64,000 bases of DNA, from the NCBI GenBank assembly GCA_029237695.1, contig CM055279.1:62655586-62719585 (forward strand), given 5' to 3'. This document shows, piece by piece, positions 11,381-20,042 of the stretch. The notes below the pieces were generated by a model. The model saw nothing but the letters and a program-made list of their open reading frames with translations, was not told the origin of the DNA and did not search any database. Position 1 is the first letter of the stretch. The number at the start of each line of letters is the position of its first letter. Source of the stretch: Conchocele bisecta. Lineage: Eukaryota; Mollusca; Bivalvia; Lucinida; Thyasiridae. Both the position numbers and the translations under genes were made by a program.

Positions 11381-12398
11381 CTAAAGACTCTGACGCTGGG
11401 TGTCAGAAGGCACCGCGAGAAGTTCTTCGCGAACAAACCCGCGAGATGGACCATCAGCCAAATAGTAGAGCACGGGCTCATCCGGTTTGGTAATATATCA
11501 ATCTAGATGATATACATTGAGAGACCACACAGGATCAGTCGCGCGGCGGCTGCCACCTTCGAGCTCTCCCGGTTGATAGATGTACCGGACTTCAACATCA
11601 CTTCAACAAGCCGTCACTCCTAACCAACGGGTCGCCCACGCGAGACGGCAGAGGGCTTGCTCGTCACCCTTTTAGACTTGATGGCATCTACGGGCTTCTT
11701 GTCGATCAATCTGGTCACCTCTCCGTTCAGTGCGGAGACCACGGCGGGCAGCCTGGCCACCCACGCGGTCGATCGCGTATGAGGGTCTACAAGCTCTTTG
11801 GCATATTGATGACCGAACAGCCTCTCAGCCAGGGTTCGATTGAATCGCTCCAGGATTCCCTGGTCTCGGTGGATGTTGACGCGGCCGGGTCTGACAGAAA
11901 CGTTGTGCTTAGACAATAGATGAGAAACCGCGCCCATGAACTCGCGGCCGGGATCGACCTGGAGATGATTCGGCCATTTGAGAGGACTCCTCTTATATAT
12001 TCGGGAAAGAGCCTCGGCCACCTCCTTAGACTCTTTCCTAGCCAGTGGCTCAGCACCCTTATAGCGACTCGCTACGTCAACGACTGTCAGTGCGTACTTG
12101 TACGTTTTGTGGCCGACGCGATCGTGAGGGAGAACAGTAGATCTGCTTGGTGAACTTGGTTCGGCACCGGCACGTCGAATTTCGGGCGTGGAATATTGCG
12201 CGGCGCGGGTAAATAGATCTGCCAGATGGCCTGCTTCTTGAGCCATTCCTTGGTGGTATTTTCAGAAACCTTGGTCGCCGCCGCGAGGTTCTTGATGGCC
12301 GCGAGTCCCTTCCAGTAGCCGCGGGGGCTGTAGTATGTGTTTGCTAGATTGCGTGCTAGGCGAACCGATAGTTTGGTATCAAGTTTGCGTGTGTACAT
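11381..12398 (-). pseudogene. INT: Retrovirus-like (rve) integrase
   Basis: The minus-strand gene runs from ATG 12398 to TAG 11381. The N-terminal part (12398 to about 12130) has a helical DNA-binding-like segment. The catalytic core (about 12130-11640) shows the D, D, E triad: TVVDVASRY, QVDPGREF and ILERFNRT, with about 35 residues between the second D and E. A C-terminal beta-rich tail follows in a third frame (about 11590-11381). At least two frameshifts (near 12130 and 11640) and one in-frame stop break it. It is convergent with the polymerase. The enzyme would insert element DNA and generate the short target duplication. It is unlike the integrase of element 2 at 26391 and 33365, so the two elements are different lineages. 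Confidence 0.85.
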
Positions 12399-12729
12399 CG
12401 TATGCGTAGTATTCTAATAGATCGGACAATCTCCAACATGCCCTCATCAGATCGTCCGGTAACTGCGTCGTTAATAATAAACCTTTGTTGGAAGTTTCGC
12501 TGCAGCCCCAATCGCGTTTTGGTTGGAACAGGAGAGGGAATTCTGGGGAATTTAACTTGGAGGAATCTAACATCCGCTTTGCGAAAAGGGTGGCAGCTTT
12601 TTCGTCCTCGCGCCACATCTCGAGAGAATCTCGGGCCAGACGAATCATACTCTTTGCACCAGGTAAACGGTGTTTAAGGGCCGTGTAGCCTACATCAATG
12701 ACAGCAAAATAAAATTCGTCAACTAACAT
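12379..12729 (-). CDS. Unknown 116-residue protein overlapping the integrase start
   Basis: An uninterrupted frame from ATG 12729 encodes 116 residues, mostly helical and charged, and overlaps the integrase start by 20 bases as expected for compact viral genes. I recognise no domain. Upstream is a TATA-rich stretch (12735-12750) that could serve as a promoter. It heads a minus-strand group that includes the integrase. Because neighbours are broken, its intactness may be chance or due to its small size. Confidence 0.5.
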   Translation of the reverse strand: MLVDEFYFAVIDVGYTALKHRLPGAKSMIRLARDSLEMWREDEKAATLFAKRMLDSSKLNSPEFPLLFQPKRDWGCSETSNKGLLLTTQLPDDLMRACWRLSDLLEYYAYDVHTQT

Positions 12730-12779
12730 CGTTCTATATATATATATATTTAAAAAAAAAGTTTTAAAATAATTATTGA

Positions 12780-13223
12780 TTATTTCAATCTCGATTGAAT
12801 ATAGTAGCTGATGAGACCAACCACACCCATTCCCACGAAGATGAACGCGATCTCGCGGTCATTTTGAGCCTCTGACGGTACATAGAAATCTGAAAGTTGG
12901 GGCTCGCGATCCAGCGGCGCGAGACTTTTCTATGGATATGCCAGCGCGTACTCGCGGTTGGCTTCTTCAACGTTCTGGAAAGTTTGCGCGGCGTGATTCT
13001 CGCGGCGAAGCTCTTCGTTGACCCAGTCCAGATGGGCGGTTCGTTTTTTAGACCATACTTCCTTTGCGCTATTGAGTTGTTCTACAGCTAAATCGTGACG
13101 CTTGCGCTCCTCATCCACGTTCGAGCTTTTCATTTTCGAGAATATAAAGTTGCCACCGCTGAACGCCAATGCGTTTACAAGCGCACCACCTATTATTATT
13201 CCGATCGAAGCCATTATTTCCAT
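12780..13223 (-). pseudogene. Small membrane protein with coiled coil, one in-frame stop
   Basis: From ATG 13223 (or 13214) the frame gives an N-terminal hydrophobic segment (SIGIIIGGALVNALAF). It then gives a charged helix rich in E, K and R, and, after an in-frame TAG at 12930-12932, a second hydrophobic segment (FIFVGMGVVGLISYY) before TAA 12780. The total is 147 codons. Two membrane segments around a coiled coil suggest a virion- or host-membrane protein. Its start overlaps the end of the next upstream gene. The last codons contain one copy of the CAATCNNGATTG palindrome (12786-12797). I do not recognise the family by function. Confidence 0.6.
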
Positions 13224-13447
13224 ATATTAGAGGGTAGAATTCCAGCTTTAATTAGATAATCTCGGGTCCAAACTGCGGCCGTTACATCTAAGGTCGCGAG
13301 CCCTACGTCTCTCACAGTAAAGTCCAATTTGGGAGCGGACCGTCCTAGGGCCATCTTTGATAGTCGAGCATACCCGATACTGAAACCCAATATCACCACA
13401 GCGTGATAAAGCGCATTCACTATCATTTTACCATCTTTTTCAGCCAT
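13214..13447 (-). CDS. Small hydrophobic protein, 77 residues
   Basis: Intact from ATG 13447. It has a hydrophobic stretch (LYHAVVILGFSIGYA) followed by a basic patch and a C-terminal amphipathic helix. It overlaps the downstream gene by 10 bases, typical of translationally compact viral operons. No known function. One predicted membrane segment makes a membrane-associated role likely (inference). Confidence 0.6.
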   Translation of the reverse strand: MAEKDGKMIVNALYHAVVILGFSIGYARLSKMALGRSAPKLDFTVRDVGLATLDVTAAVWTRDYLIKAGILPSNIWK

Positions 13448-13455
13448 AATTATAG

Positions 13456-13674
13456 TTATTGCATATAAAAGGGATCGCCATCAATGTTTAAATGGGGCGC
13501 ATCCAATTGCGATTGGTGTTTCGTAACTTTCTTCGGAACTGTTGGTGGTTGTTTCGAAAGGTAGTTCAGCGCACACAGGGTGCCCACAACTGCCAGACCA
13601 CCACCAACAACCCACGGGATGATTTTTATGTAAGGAGCTACATCAATCGGGGATTGCTGCCTGTTCCAATCCAA
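13456..13674 (-). CDS. Small single-pass membrane protein
   Basis: About 70 residues with a clear membrane segment (VVGGGLAVVGTLCALNYL) and a polar tail. No ATG opens the frame; the apparent start at 13674 is a TTG, and palindromes (13644-13656 and 13671-13684) lie across this N-terminal region. The start may have been lost or displaced. It overlaps the gene upstream by 32 bases. Function unknown; it belongs to the same block of membrane proteins as 12780-13447. Confidence 0.5.
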   Translation of the reverse strand: MDWNRQQSPIDVAPYIKIIPWVVGGGLAVVGTLCALNYLSKQPPTVPKKVTKHQSQLDAPHLNIDGDPFYMQ

Positions 13675-14011
13675 TCGCCATTGGGGGAGAAACAGATGTC
13701 ATCGGGTGTTTTGCTGTTGAAACAGCAATCGGGGATTGCAACGACTGTTTAGCCTCTCGAAGCTCGGCGAGTATTTTATCTTGTTTATCTTTTCGGGTGG
13801 CAGCCGCCGCCCGCCCAGCTGCCTGTCTTTTTGGGTTTTTATGTCGTGATACCGGATTCGTCCAACCACCAACATTGTTGGAATTGGGTGTTGAGGGCTC
13901 CTGTGGAGCTGCAGCAATCCCCGATTTAACCCCCAACGTGCTCGGGTTCAACAGTGTTGAAGTTGGAGATTGTGGTTCCGTCACTCTCGCAGGTGTGTCT
14001 TGTGTCATCAT
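13643..14011 (-). CDS. Basic Pro/Ser/Ala-rich protein, 122 residues
   Basis: Intact from paired ATG codons at 14011/14008. The N-terminal half is rich in P, S and T. The centre is strongly basic with an Ala-rich helix (RHKNPKRQAAGRAAAATRK) followed by a short coiled coil. The C-terminus is again P/S-rich and encoded across a palindrome copy (13725-13739). A nucleic-acid-binding or core-like role is plausible. It overlaps its upstream neighbour by 86 bases in another frame. Confidence 0.5.
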   Translation of the reverse strand: MMTQDTPARVTEPQSPTSTLLNPSTLGVKSGIAAAPQEPSTPNSNNVGGWTNPVSRHKNPKRQAAGRAAAATRKDKQDKILAELREAKQSLQSPIAVSTAKHPMTSVSPPMAIGLEQAAIPD

Positions 14012-14572
14012 TTTCAGAGCTTATAGTTCGTGGGCATATATGTCCAAATTGACAGTGTTTACCCGTGGTCAACGCGGTTGTCAGCGGAGCTAAGTACATT
14101 CCAAACTTGTGATAAATTGAGCAGCATGCTGTTCTAAGAGTGTGTCCTATAAAAGGGTCAGTCTCTAGATCGCGAATCAATCCCGCGGTGTTTGGTATAG
14201 GGAGAAGTATACTAACGGCGGTTGCTTACAAATGAATAGCCGCTGGTCCAAGAGTTTTTGTCATCTCCGCACCTAACCTAGATTCGTATCGCGCATACAT
14301 TTTATCAATCTCCACATCTGACATCTTATCCATCTGACAAACTGAGAAACGCCTACCGAGGTAATGCTCCGATTGTCCCCCAGCAACCAGCGCAGCTAGC
14401 CGCTCTCGTCGCGCCGCATTTTCAATGTTGCAATCAACCCAATCGAAATTGGAGTTGAACACGATTGCTCTGTCGGAGTTGATGTTTCATTATCTTTCTG
14501 GAAAGATACCGTGTCGGCAGTCGGAGTTGAGGTTTCTTCAATTAGCTGATCGAGAAGTTCGTCGCAGTTCAT
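13926..14572 (-). pseudogene. Unknown conserved-looking protein, frameshift plus stop
   Basis: The gene starts at ATG 14572 and ends at 13926. The acidic Ser/Thr/Pro-rich N-terminus is in one frame. After a frameshift near 14440-14460, in a CCAATCGAAATTGG palindrome, the rest follows: a helical region (SDVEIDKMYARYESRLG), an in-frame TAA at 14226-14228, then a second helical block and a Cys/His-containing tail (KHCQFGHICP). The total is about 215 residues. A hydrophobic frame extends upstream to an ATG at 14713, so a longer N-terminal membrane version is possible. I cannot name the function. Copy 2 of the AT-rich motif lies 7-27 bases before ATG 14572. Confidence 0.55.
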
Positions 14573-14578
14573 TATTGC

Positions 14579-14599
14579 TAATTTTCTTAAAATTAATTT
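14579..14599 (-). promoter_or_regulatory. Recurring AT-rich motif, copy 2
   Basis: On the minus strand AAATTAATTTTAAGAAAATTA sits 7 bases before ATG 14572. It matches the motif ahead of the plus-strand starts at 16549 and 20043. It is also inside a possible upstream-extended reading frame, so coding constraint cannot be excluded. Confidence 0.4.
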
Positions 14600-14713
14600 A
14601 ACTATTCTTACAAGTCTCATAACATTAACATATTGCCAAGCGCACCACCCGATACTTATGATCACCGTTATGCTCACAACAAAGCTCGCAGCGGAGCACC
14701 AAATTGTTAACAT

Positions 14714-14887
14714 TGTTAACCATTGTTCAACATTTGTTCAACATTTGTTAATCATTTCTTCAGCATTGCTCAGCAATTGCTAAGCATTGTTAAGCATTGC
14801 AATTGCTTATTACTTTGTAATTAATTAATTGATAACTTTATAAGCAGTTGGTTGATCAGTCTTTAGCTTAGCAGAAGCTTGGCGTGC
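14714..14887. repeat. Short-period repeat at the truncated end of the ATPase
   Basis: A run of variants of ACATTTGTTCA, AGCATTGTTA and GCAATTGCTA with a period near 11-12 bases, followed by AT-rich sequence, lies where the C-terminal half of the ATPase would be expected. It looks like slippage-prone filler that replaced lost coding DNA. Confidence 0.5.
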
Positions 14888-15253
14888 TTAGTTTCCGAAA
14901 GCATCTGTCGAGCAATCGTCAATCACGTATAAGGTGGTCTCACCCTGGAATCTTTGGTATATACCACGCAGCCAATCATGAAGCCTGTCGCCGGGGTCAA
15001 AAATGTATACCTCAGGGTCGGTCCATATCCACGGGCGCCACTGATAAGCATCGTTGTGCCGCACAGTGGGACATAGGATCACAATGTGACGAAAGGCATC
15101 GCGGTAGGACACCTCGAGTAAGTCGAGGATGAAAACCGTTTTTCCGCATCCTGTCTGCCCACATATTATGGCAGAGTGAGCATCTTTAGATTTATTTTTT
15201 ATTAATAAATCGTTAGATGATTTTTTAGTAGAGTGCAGAGACGTATCGACCAT
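14888..15253 (-). pseudogene. ATP: Packaging ATPase, truncated after Walker B
   Basis: The minus-strand frame from ATG 15253 encodes 121 residues with a Walker A motif (GQTGCGKT, about residues 32-39) and a Walker B strand (TTLYVIDDCS). It stops eight codons after the Walker B acidic pair. FtsK/HerA-type packaging ATPases of Polintons and related viruses are about twice this length. The C-terminal half, including the arginine-finger region, is therefore missing and replaced by a short-period repeat. The start overlaps the end of the capsid gene by 29 bases, a tight coupling of capsid and packaging genes. It would drive DNA into the capsid; this copy cannot be complete. Confidence 0.8.
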
Positions 15254-16492
15254 CTTCGATGTTGAGTTGTGCGTCTGTAATTATATATAGATACACGTTC
15301 AATGGCCCGGCTCCATCCGCATCTTTGGTTATCTGGATCGTCACACCCTCACTAGCGTTCTCAACTTGGCGTCCGCTACCGTGTATTTGGTCGTCGTCGC
15401 TGGCTCGCATGTCTAGCCATAACGCGTATTTGGTAGTCATGAAGCGAGGGAGACGGCCGAGAGCTGCAGGTCTTTGGCAACCGTGGCAACCTCCGGGGAA
15501 CGCTTACAGCCGGAAGCAAACTGCTGTCTGACTTCGTCCCACTGCTGGTGCGCGCGAAGACCCGCGCTGTAGAGTTGATTGGGGACTCCTTCGATCGTCA
15601 CCTCGACCTTTGTGATTTTGGGGTTATAGAATTTGTCGGTTTTTCTAGCACCGAGCGCGAACCGAGCATCCTCGAACAACATCAGTATACCTTTCATCGA
15701 GCGGGCGGGTACGTTGACATTAATGTTCCACAATGTATCGCTTTTGTCTTCCTTCATCTTGCGATGGCGAAGAACTCGGTCGTAAAGTATGGCAACGCGC
15801 CCGGCGTACTGTGTTCTGATAGGTCGCGCGAGTTCGGGCATAGTGATCATGTCGTACTCCAGCGAAACATTGTCGATCGTATACGTCGATGCCATGTCGG
15901 TGGCTATGAGAACTCGGCCGTAGTCGTTGAACGTTAGTTCATATTCGAGGCGGTCAGCCAAAGCACTGTGATAGTATGGCATGTGACTCTCCAGCAACTC
16001 AAAGTCGAGCGGGATGTAGAAACGGTTGCCGTAAGCGGCCGCGATCGCGTTGTCATTCGCGTCTTTATCTGCCTGGTTACCAACCCCGATTCTAAGTTTG
16101 GTTACGTTTTTGCTGGTGTCAATACCCCGATAGACCGCGTTTTCGCGCTCTTGCGCCGTCTTCCACAGGTCCTGATAACAATGGTAGACGTCGCTGTCAT
16201 CGATCGACATCACCTCATTACCAGAAATCTTTATCATGGTCTTCTTGACGATGGCGCGACCCAGGTTCTGAACGACGGTTCAGTTCGCGTCCGTCGACGT
16301 CAGCGAAATAGTGAAAGCGAGGCGAACAGTCCCCGGCACAATGAAGTCGCTAGCTCCGAGGCTGGGGAAGCGGACTAAGAGCTGCTGGTTCTGGTCGATC
16401 GTCGATGGGTTGTTCGTAATAACGACACTCTGTCTCACGCCTTTTGCCCCGAGGGGCTCACGCAGTCTGCGGTATGGATTGAGTGAAACTAA
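15225..16492 (-). pseudogene. MCP: Major capsid protein, double jelly-roll type
   Basis: A coding region of about 420 codons runs on the minus strand. The N-terminal part (about 16490-16240) is open but lacks an obvious ATG. It is cut by an in-frame TGA at 16280-16282, then reads 16237-15480. A frameshift near 15440-15470 moves it into the C-terminal frame ending at 15225. The sequence is strand-rich and charged, with typical capsid-like stretches such as RFYIPLDFELLE, a mid TRQ/RVLRH loop and a C-terminal GPLNVYLYIITDAQL strand. Its position beside the packaging ATPase and the length support the call; exact fold assignment needs a profile search. It is divergent from the gene at 16549. Confidence 0.75.
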
Positions 16493-16548
16493 TTATCTCT
16501 ATTAAACCAGTATGGTTTTGGCTTTAATACATAATTAATTTTAAGAAA
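16493..16548. promoter_or_regulatory. Divergent intergenic region with AT-rich motif copy 3
   Basis: Only 56 bases separate the capsid gene (minus) and the membrane-protein gene (plus). The motif AATTAATTTTAAGAAAAT (16533-16550) runs directly into the plus-strand ATG at 16549. A bidirectional promoter is the simplest reading. Confidence 0.5.
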
Positions 16549-17844
16549 ATGATAAAGATGGCTGATTACGATATTGACATGTATGAAATCGGCAGAGACG
16601 ATTACCTCGATGATGATGACTTCGAGGATTCCCTCGACGAAACACCCTTCATAGAGACTCCAGTTCCAATCCAATCGCAATTAGGTGAAATAGGTGGCGC
16701 TACCAACACCGTTGGTCAAAGTCGGGAATTACTCGAGGGAGCTGTAAACGACTACTACAACAATTTGACAGAAAAAGGTCTGGTTCCTTCTGTCGGACGC
16801 GACTACTCCAAGTTCGAATTGACTCTGGACGGTAAGTTGAGACTAAAATCATCAAATATCTCAATAGTTAACATGAGGACCGGAAAACCAATATCGCTGA
16901 ATACCATTGCCGGAAGCCGGGGCGGTGGCGAAATCATAAAGAACGAACTAGGTTTCGTAGATTGGAAGAGGGGTAAAACAATTATGTCGGCCCGCGCTGT
17001 AGAGGCCCACCAGTCTACCGACGAAACGATGGCGAAGACAACCGCCGCGATAGAAACTGTCGAGTTCAGCGAGGTCCCTCGAGTGGCCACTGACGCTATT
17101 AACACGGTGGAGACAACGTCCAGCGAAAACGAAATACTCAACCCCGACGAAGGGTCTAACGATGACCCACCGTTACCTCTTCGCGAACTCCGGGGACTCG
17201 ATAAGGCTCTGTAAACGATCCGGGGTGAACTGGTCTTTAACCTCTCCAAACTCTCGGCGCTGGATGAACATATCGCGCTAGAAGAAAGAAAACTGGAGGA
17301 AGCCCGTGACGATAGAGAATCTACCGAGCGAATCACCGAACGCCTGCGGTCGTTGAGGGATGAAAGAGCAGCTCGCTTGTAGGCTGCATCGGCTTGCCGT
17401 GAGGCTCTCCGCACCAAAATAAGTCGAATCCGCGAAACAATCTCGAGGGTTCTGCACGAGGACACGACACTCGGTGAGCATCTTCGCACTCTGTTCAGAG
17501 AGCAGGGCATCACGATAGCAAGCATCCTCGCAGCTCTCGGCATGACTATATCGACCATAATTCTAGCTTTCGCTGGTGGTGCGACTGCACCCGCGCCAGC
17601 ACCAGCTCCATCCGGTGGAACCAAAGAATGGATAAAAAAACAAATGAAAGCCCTCGCAGGTCTCCTGGCTAAATTAGCTGGAAAGGCGGCTGCCGCACTG
17701 CCTGGGTTGATCGGGAGTGTCGTCTCCTACTTGTTATCAAAAACAGTCGGATGGCTCACCAAAAATACTTGGGCTTCAATCGTGGCAATCGCCGGTCTCC
17801 TACTATTCTTCGCCCGAGAGTTCCTAAAACCAAAGCACAAATAG
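16549..17844 (+). pseudogene. Large acidic coiled-coil membrane protein, two in-frame stops
   Basis: A single frame from ATG 16549 (second ATG 16558) to 17844 spans 432 codons with in-frame TAA at 17212-17214 and TAG at 17380-17382. It has a very acidic N-terminus (YLDDDDFEDSLDE), a strand-rich middle, a long charged coiled coil (about 17215-17520) and a hydrophobic Ala/Gly-rich region. A Pro-rich linker (TAPAPAPAPSG) and two or three further hydrophobic helices at the C-terminus (LLAKLAGKAAAALPGLIG and AIAGLLLFFAREF) follow. Membrane anchoring of a virion component, or a membrane-active protein, is plausible; no family name is offered. It overlaps the convergent gene by 21 bases. Confidence 0.65.
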
Positions 17845-18663
17845 TCCGATCGCCATGAGGGCGACGACGAGCACTAATTTCTCCTCCTCGTGTGTTGTGC
17901 TTCCAATCTCGATTGGTGTTTCCACTCCTGTTTCAATCGCGATTGGATTGGGGGGACTCGATGGTGCATCCAATTTTCGAATTGGGGGAACTGGGTTCAA
18001 CGGAGTTGAGGGATGTGTATCCATTTTGTGTTTTGGGGGTTTTACGTAATAGGTTCCACTTACAACTCCACGCCCGGGCATCTTGGATGGGAGCTTGATG
18101 ATACCTGTGTTCACGTTCCCGTTGCGGCCGATTTTTTGATTGGCGGTGGCGACTACGATCTGATTATTGTAACCGCCAACCGGGTCATCTCGTAGTATCA
18201 TATTGCTCGGCGCCATATAAAGACCTATTCCAAATGCGTAGTCTACCGGGGTGCGGGCACTCTGCAGAACGTCTTGATAATTCTGGATCACCTTCTGGAG
18301 GTCCCCCTTAGCTGAGATGGGGTCCTCGACAAGTGCCAATAACTGTTTTTTGCGCGCCAAACGCCGTTCCCATGCCCAGTATAGCACTGCGAGTTTGCTT
18401 CTGTGAGGCGAGGATTGCCCATACGTATATGCGAATGGAGTCGATAAGGCGAATAACCCCGCCCTGCGTAAATCCAGTGCTTTCATCTAACATAAATGTG
18501 GTCCACGCATTTCGCATCTGTGGAGTATCACCAGGTATTCCACGTGGGCTACTTTAGTAGGTAGCCACTGACAATAACCGTCTTTACACGCACGCCCTCC
18601 AAGCACTTCATCACCGAACGTCATCGTATTCAACTTATAATTATATTTAGTCCATGTTGCCAT
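17824..18663 (-). pseudogene. Unknown structural-like protein with C-terminal membrane anchor
   Basis: The gene opens at ATG 18663 (MATWTKYNYKLNTM) and ends at 17824 after passing through three frames. Frameshifts lie near 18540 and 18370. The middle part is helical and basic (RRLARKKQLLALVE), followed by a Gly- and Asn-containing region. A Pro/Thr-rich linker (about 18010-17900) is encoded by three palindromes of the CCAATCNNGATTGG type. It closes with a hydrophobic tail (LVLVVALMAIGLFVLWF). A tail-anchored membrane or virion protein is plausible. Function unknown. Intact length would be about 280 residues. Confidence 0.55.
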
Positions 18664-18755
18664 TTTTCTAACTGGTGGTGGGGTAGCTCCACGAGCACTC
18701 CACAACCCTGAGAAATATACAGGACTTTATCCAGATGCTCACCACTAACTAAGCC

Positions 18756-19289
18756 TTAAAGGTGAACTAACCATAAACTGTTGGTTGGGGTGTATACTTT
18801 CTGTCTCCAGTCCGCGTCTTCTGGTACCCCAAATTCGTTACACAATCTTTCGAACGCCTTACCGTCGTATGTGCTGGAAATGGGATCCCAGCCGTCGTCT
18901 TGAGGTAGTGGAATACCTAGTTCTTTGAGAATCCTCCTAATGGTGTAATACACGTGAAAGTTGTAGACACTTCGGAGCATGACATTCTTGGATGTCAGAT
19001 GGTCTCGATGCGAAACTCCACATCCGGCTGTTGCGCACCATACAGCGAAATTTAGCTGGTTCTGCCAGAAGTTCATATGGGAAAAATCCCATCTTAGTAT
19101 TACATCTTGACTAGTAGTCTTTGGAACTACATATTTTTCAAACGTGTTAGGGAAATTGGTGGTAAAGCCACTGTCAGGTCTAACTGTTACAGTTGGGTGT
19201 ACAAGGTGGTTAACAACGTCTTTGTGTGTGTATTTACCTCCGACCGCGTACTTTGCATTAGAATTAAAGCTAAATGCTTTGGTATCCAT
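18756..19289 (-). CDS. Unknown 177-residue protein, possibly truncated
   Basis: Uninterrupted from ATG 19289 to TAA 18756. It is rich in aromatic residues, with stretches such as VILRWDFSHMNFWQNQLNF and a helical block YNFHVYYTIRRILKELG. The frame stays open for about 50 codons beyond the stop, so the TAA may have shortened the protein. It starts 14 bases from the divergent minor capsid gene. The context among capsid genes suggests a virion component. I do not recognise the family. Confidence 0.55.
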   Translation of the reverse strand: MDTKAFSFNSNAKYAVGGKYTHKDVVNHLVHPTVTVRPDSGFTTNFPNTFEKYVVPKTTSQDVILRWDFSHMNFWQNQLNFAVWCATAGCGVSHRDHLTSKNVMLRSVYNFHVYYTIRRILKELGIPLPQDDGWDPISSTYDGKAFERLCNEFGVPEDADWRQKVYTPTNSLWLVHL

Positions 19290-19303
19290 TGAAAGATATT
19301 ATT

Positions 19304-19991
19304 ATGTTTGCTACTATCACTAATGTTCAAACAGAGAGTTGTGAACTTCAAAAGTCAATCGACAACTGCTGCGGAAAACGCAGGGTAGGCCTTAGATCAA
19401 TCACCTTCACGGTTGGGTGGCAGAATGTGGGAAAGAGTGAAGGGTTTTACTATGTGAAGGATGAACAACAAGTAGGTGTAAAGCTGCCTCACGGACTGTG
19501 GAGAATGAGACAGCTCAAAGATTTTGTCACCTCCGAGCTTGACGGTATAAATCAACCTCACAGTATCGAAGGCTACCGGGCTCACAACAATGACCATCGG
19601 ACCTGATAGTAAGGTAGTGATCTCCCCGGCGTTGGGTATTCAACTCGGTTTTAGAGAGACATACTCCGCAAATAAAGGAGTGTTTGCCCCGGGTGAGTAC
19701 GTCGGTGATAACCCGGTGGACTTCACCTTCACGAAAACTCTCAGGGTGCACTTGGATCGGGTGAACATATCGTACAACATGGTAGACGGATCCCCCAGCA
19801 CATTACTGAAAACCGTTCAATCCAGCGACTGTTTCTTTGGGGAGACGGTGACCTTAGACTTCCCACACCCCGAGATGAAAGTTTTGGAAACGGGAAACAT
19901 CCACGAATTTACGGTCTCTATGCTCGATGATCAAACGAGAAAGTTGAATAACTATTACTCGATTTCGGTCGTTCTCGAAATTTCCAATTGA
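19304..19991 (+). pseudogene. mCP: Penton-like minor capsid protein
   Basis: From ATG 19304 the first frame runs to about 19550. A frameshift then moves the reading into the frame that ends at TGA 19989-19991. The total is about 229 codons. The pattern is that of Polinton penton-base-like single jelly-roll proteins: an N-terminal strand block (VGLRSITFTVGWQNVG), a central lattice-like segment, and a C-terminal block (LRVHLDRVNISYNMVDG). Its place among capsid genes agrees. It would form the five-fold vertices of the particle. The same role in element 2 is taken by the unrelated-looking protein at 34673. The start is only 14 bases from the divergent start at 19289. Confidence 0.65.
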
Positions 19992-20011
19992 GTATAGGTG
20001 CCCAATATTAT

Positions 20012-20031
20012 AATTAATTTAAAGAAAATTA
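20012..20031 (+). promoter_or_regulatory. Recurring AT-rich motif, copy 4
   Basis: AATTAATTTAAAGAAAATTA lies 11 bases before the ATG (20043) of the fibre-like gene, one base different from the copy before the gene at 16549. Position and orientation support a promoter or leader element specific to this element. Confidence 0.5.
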
Positions 20032-20042
20032 TAAAATTAATT

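Noticed and set aside
15548..16378. Two plus-strand frames of about 130 codons
   Set aside because: They lie antisense to the capsid gene, whose minus-strand reading is continuous in protein character.
16803..17624. 273-codon minus-strand frame, Ser/Arg-rich
   Set aside because: It is the antisense of the long membrane-protein gene at 16549-17844, which has the coherent domain structure; the antisense peptide is low complexity.
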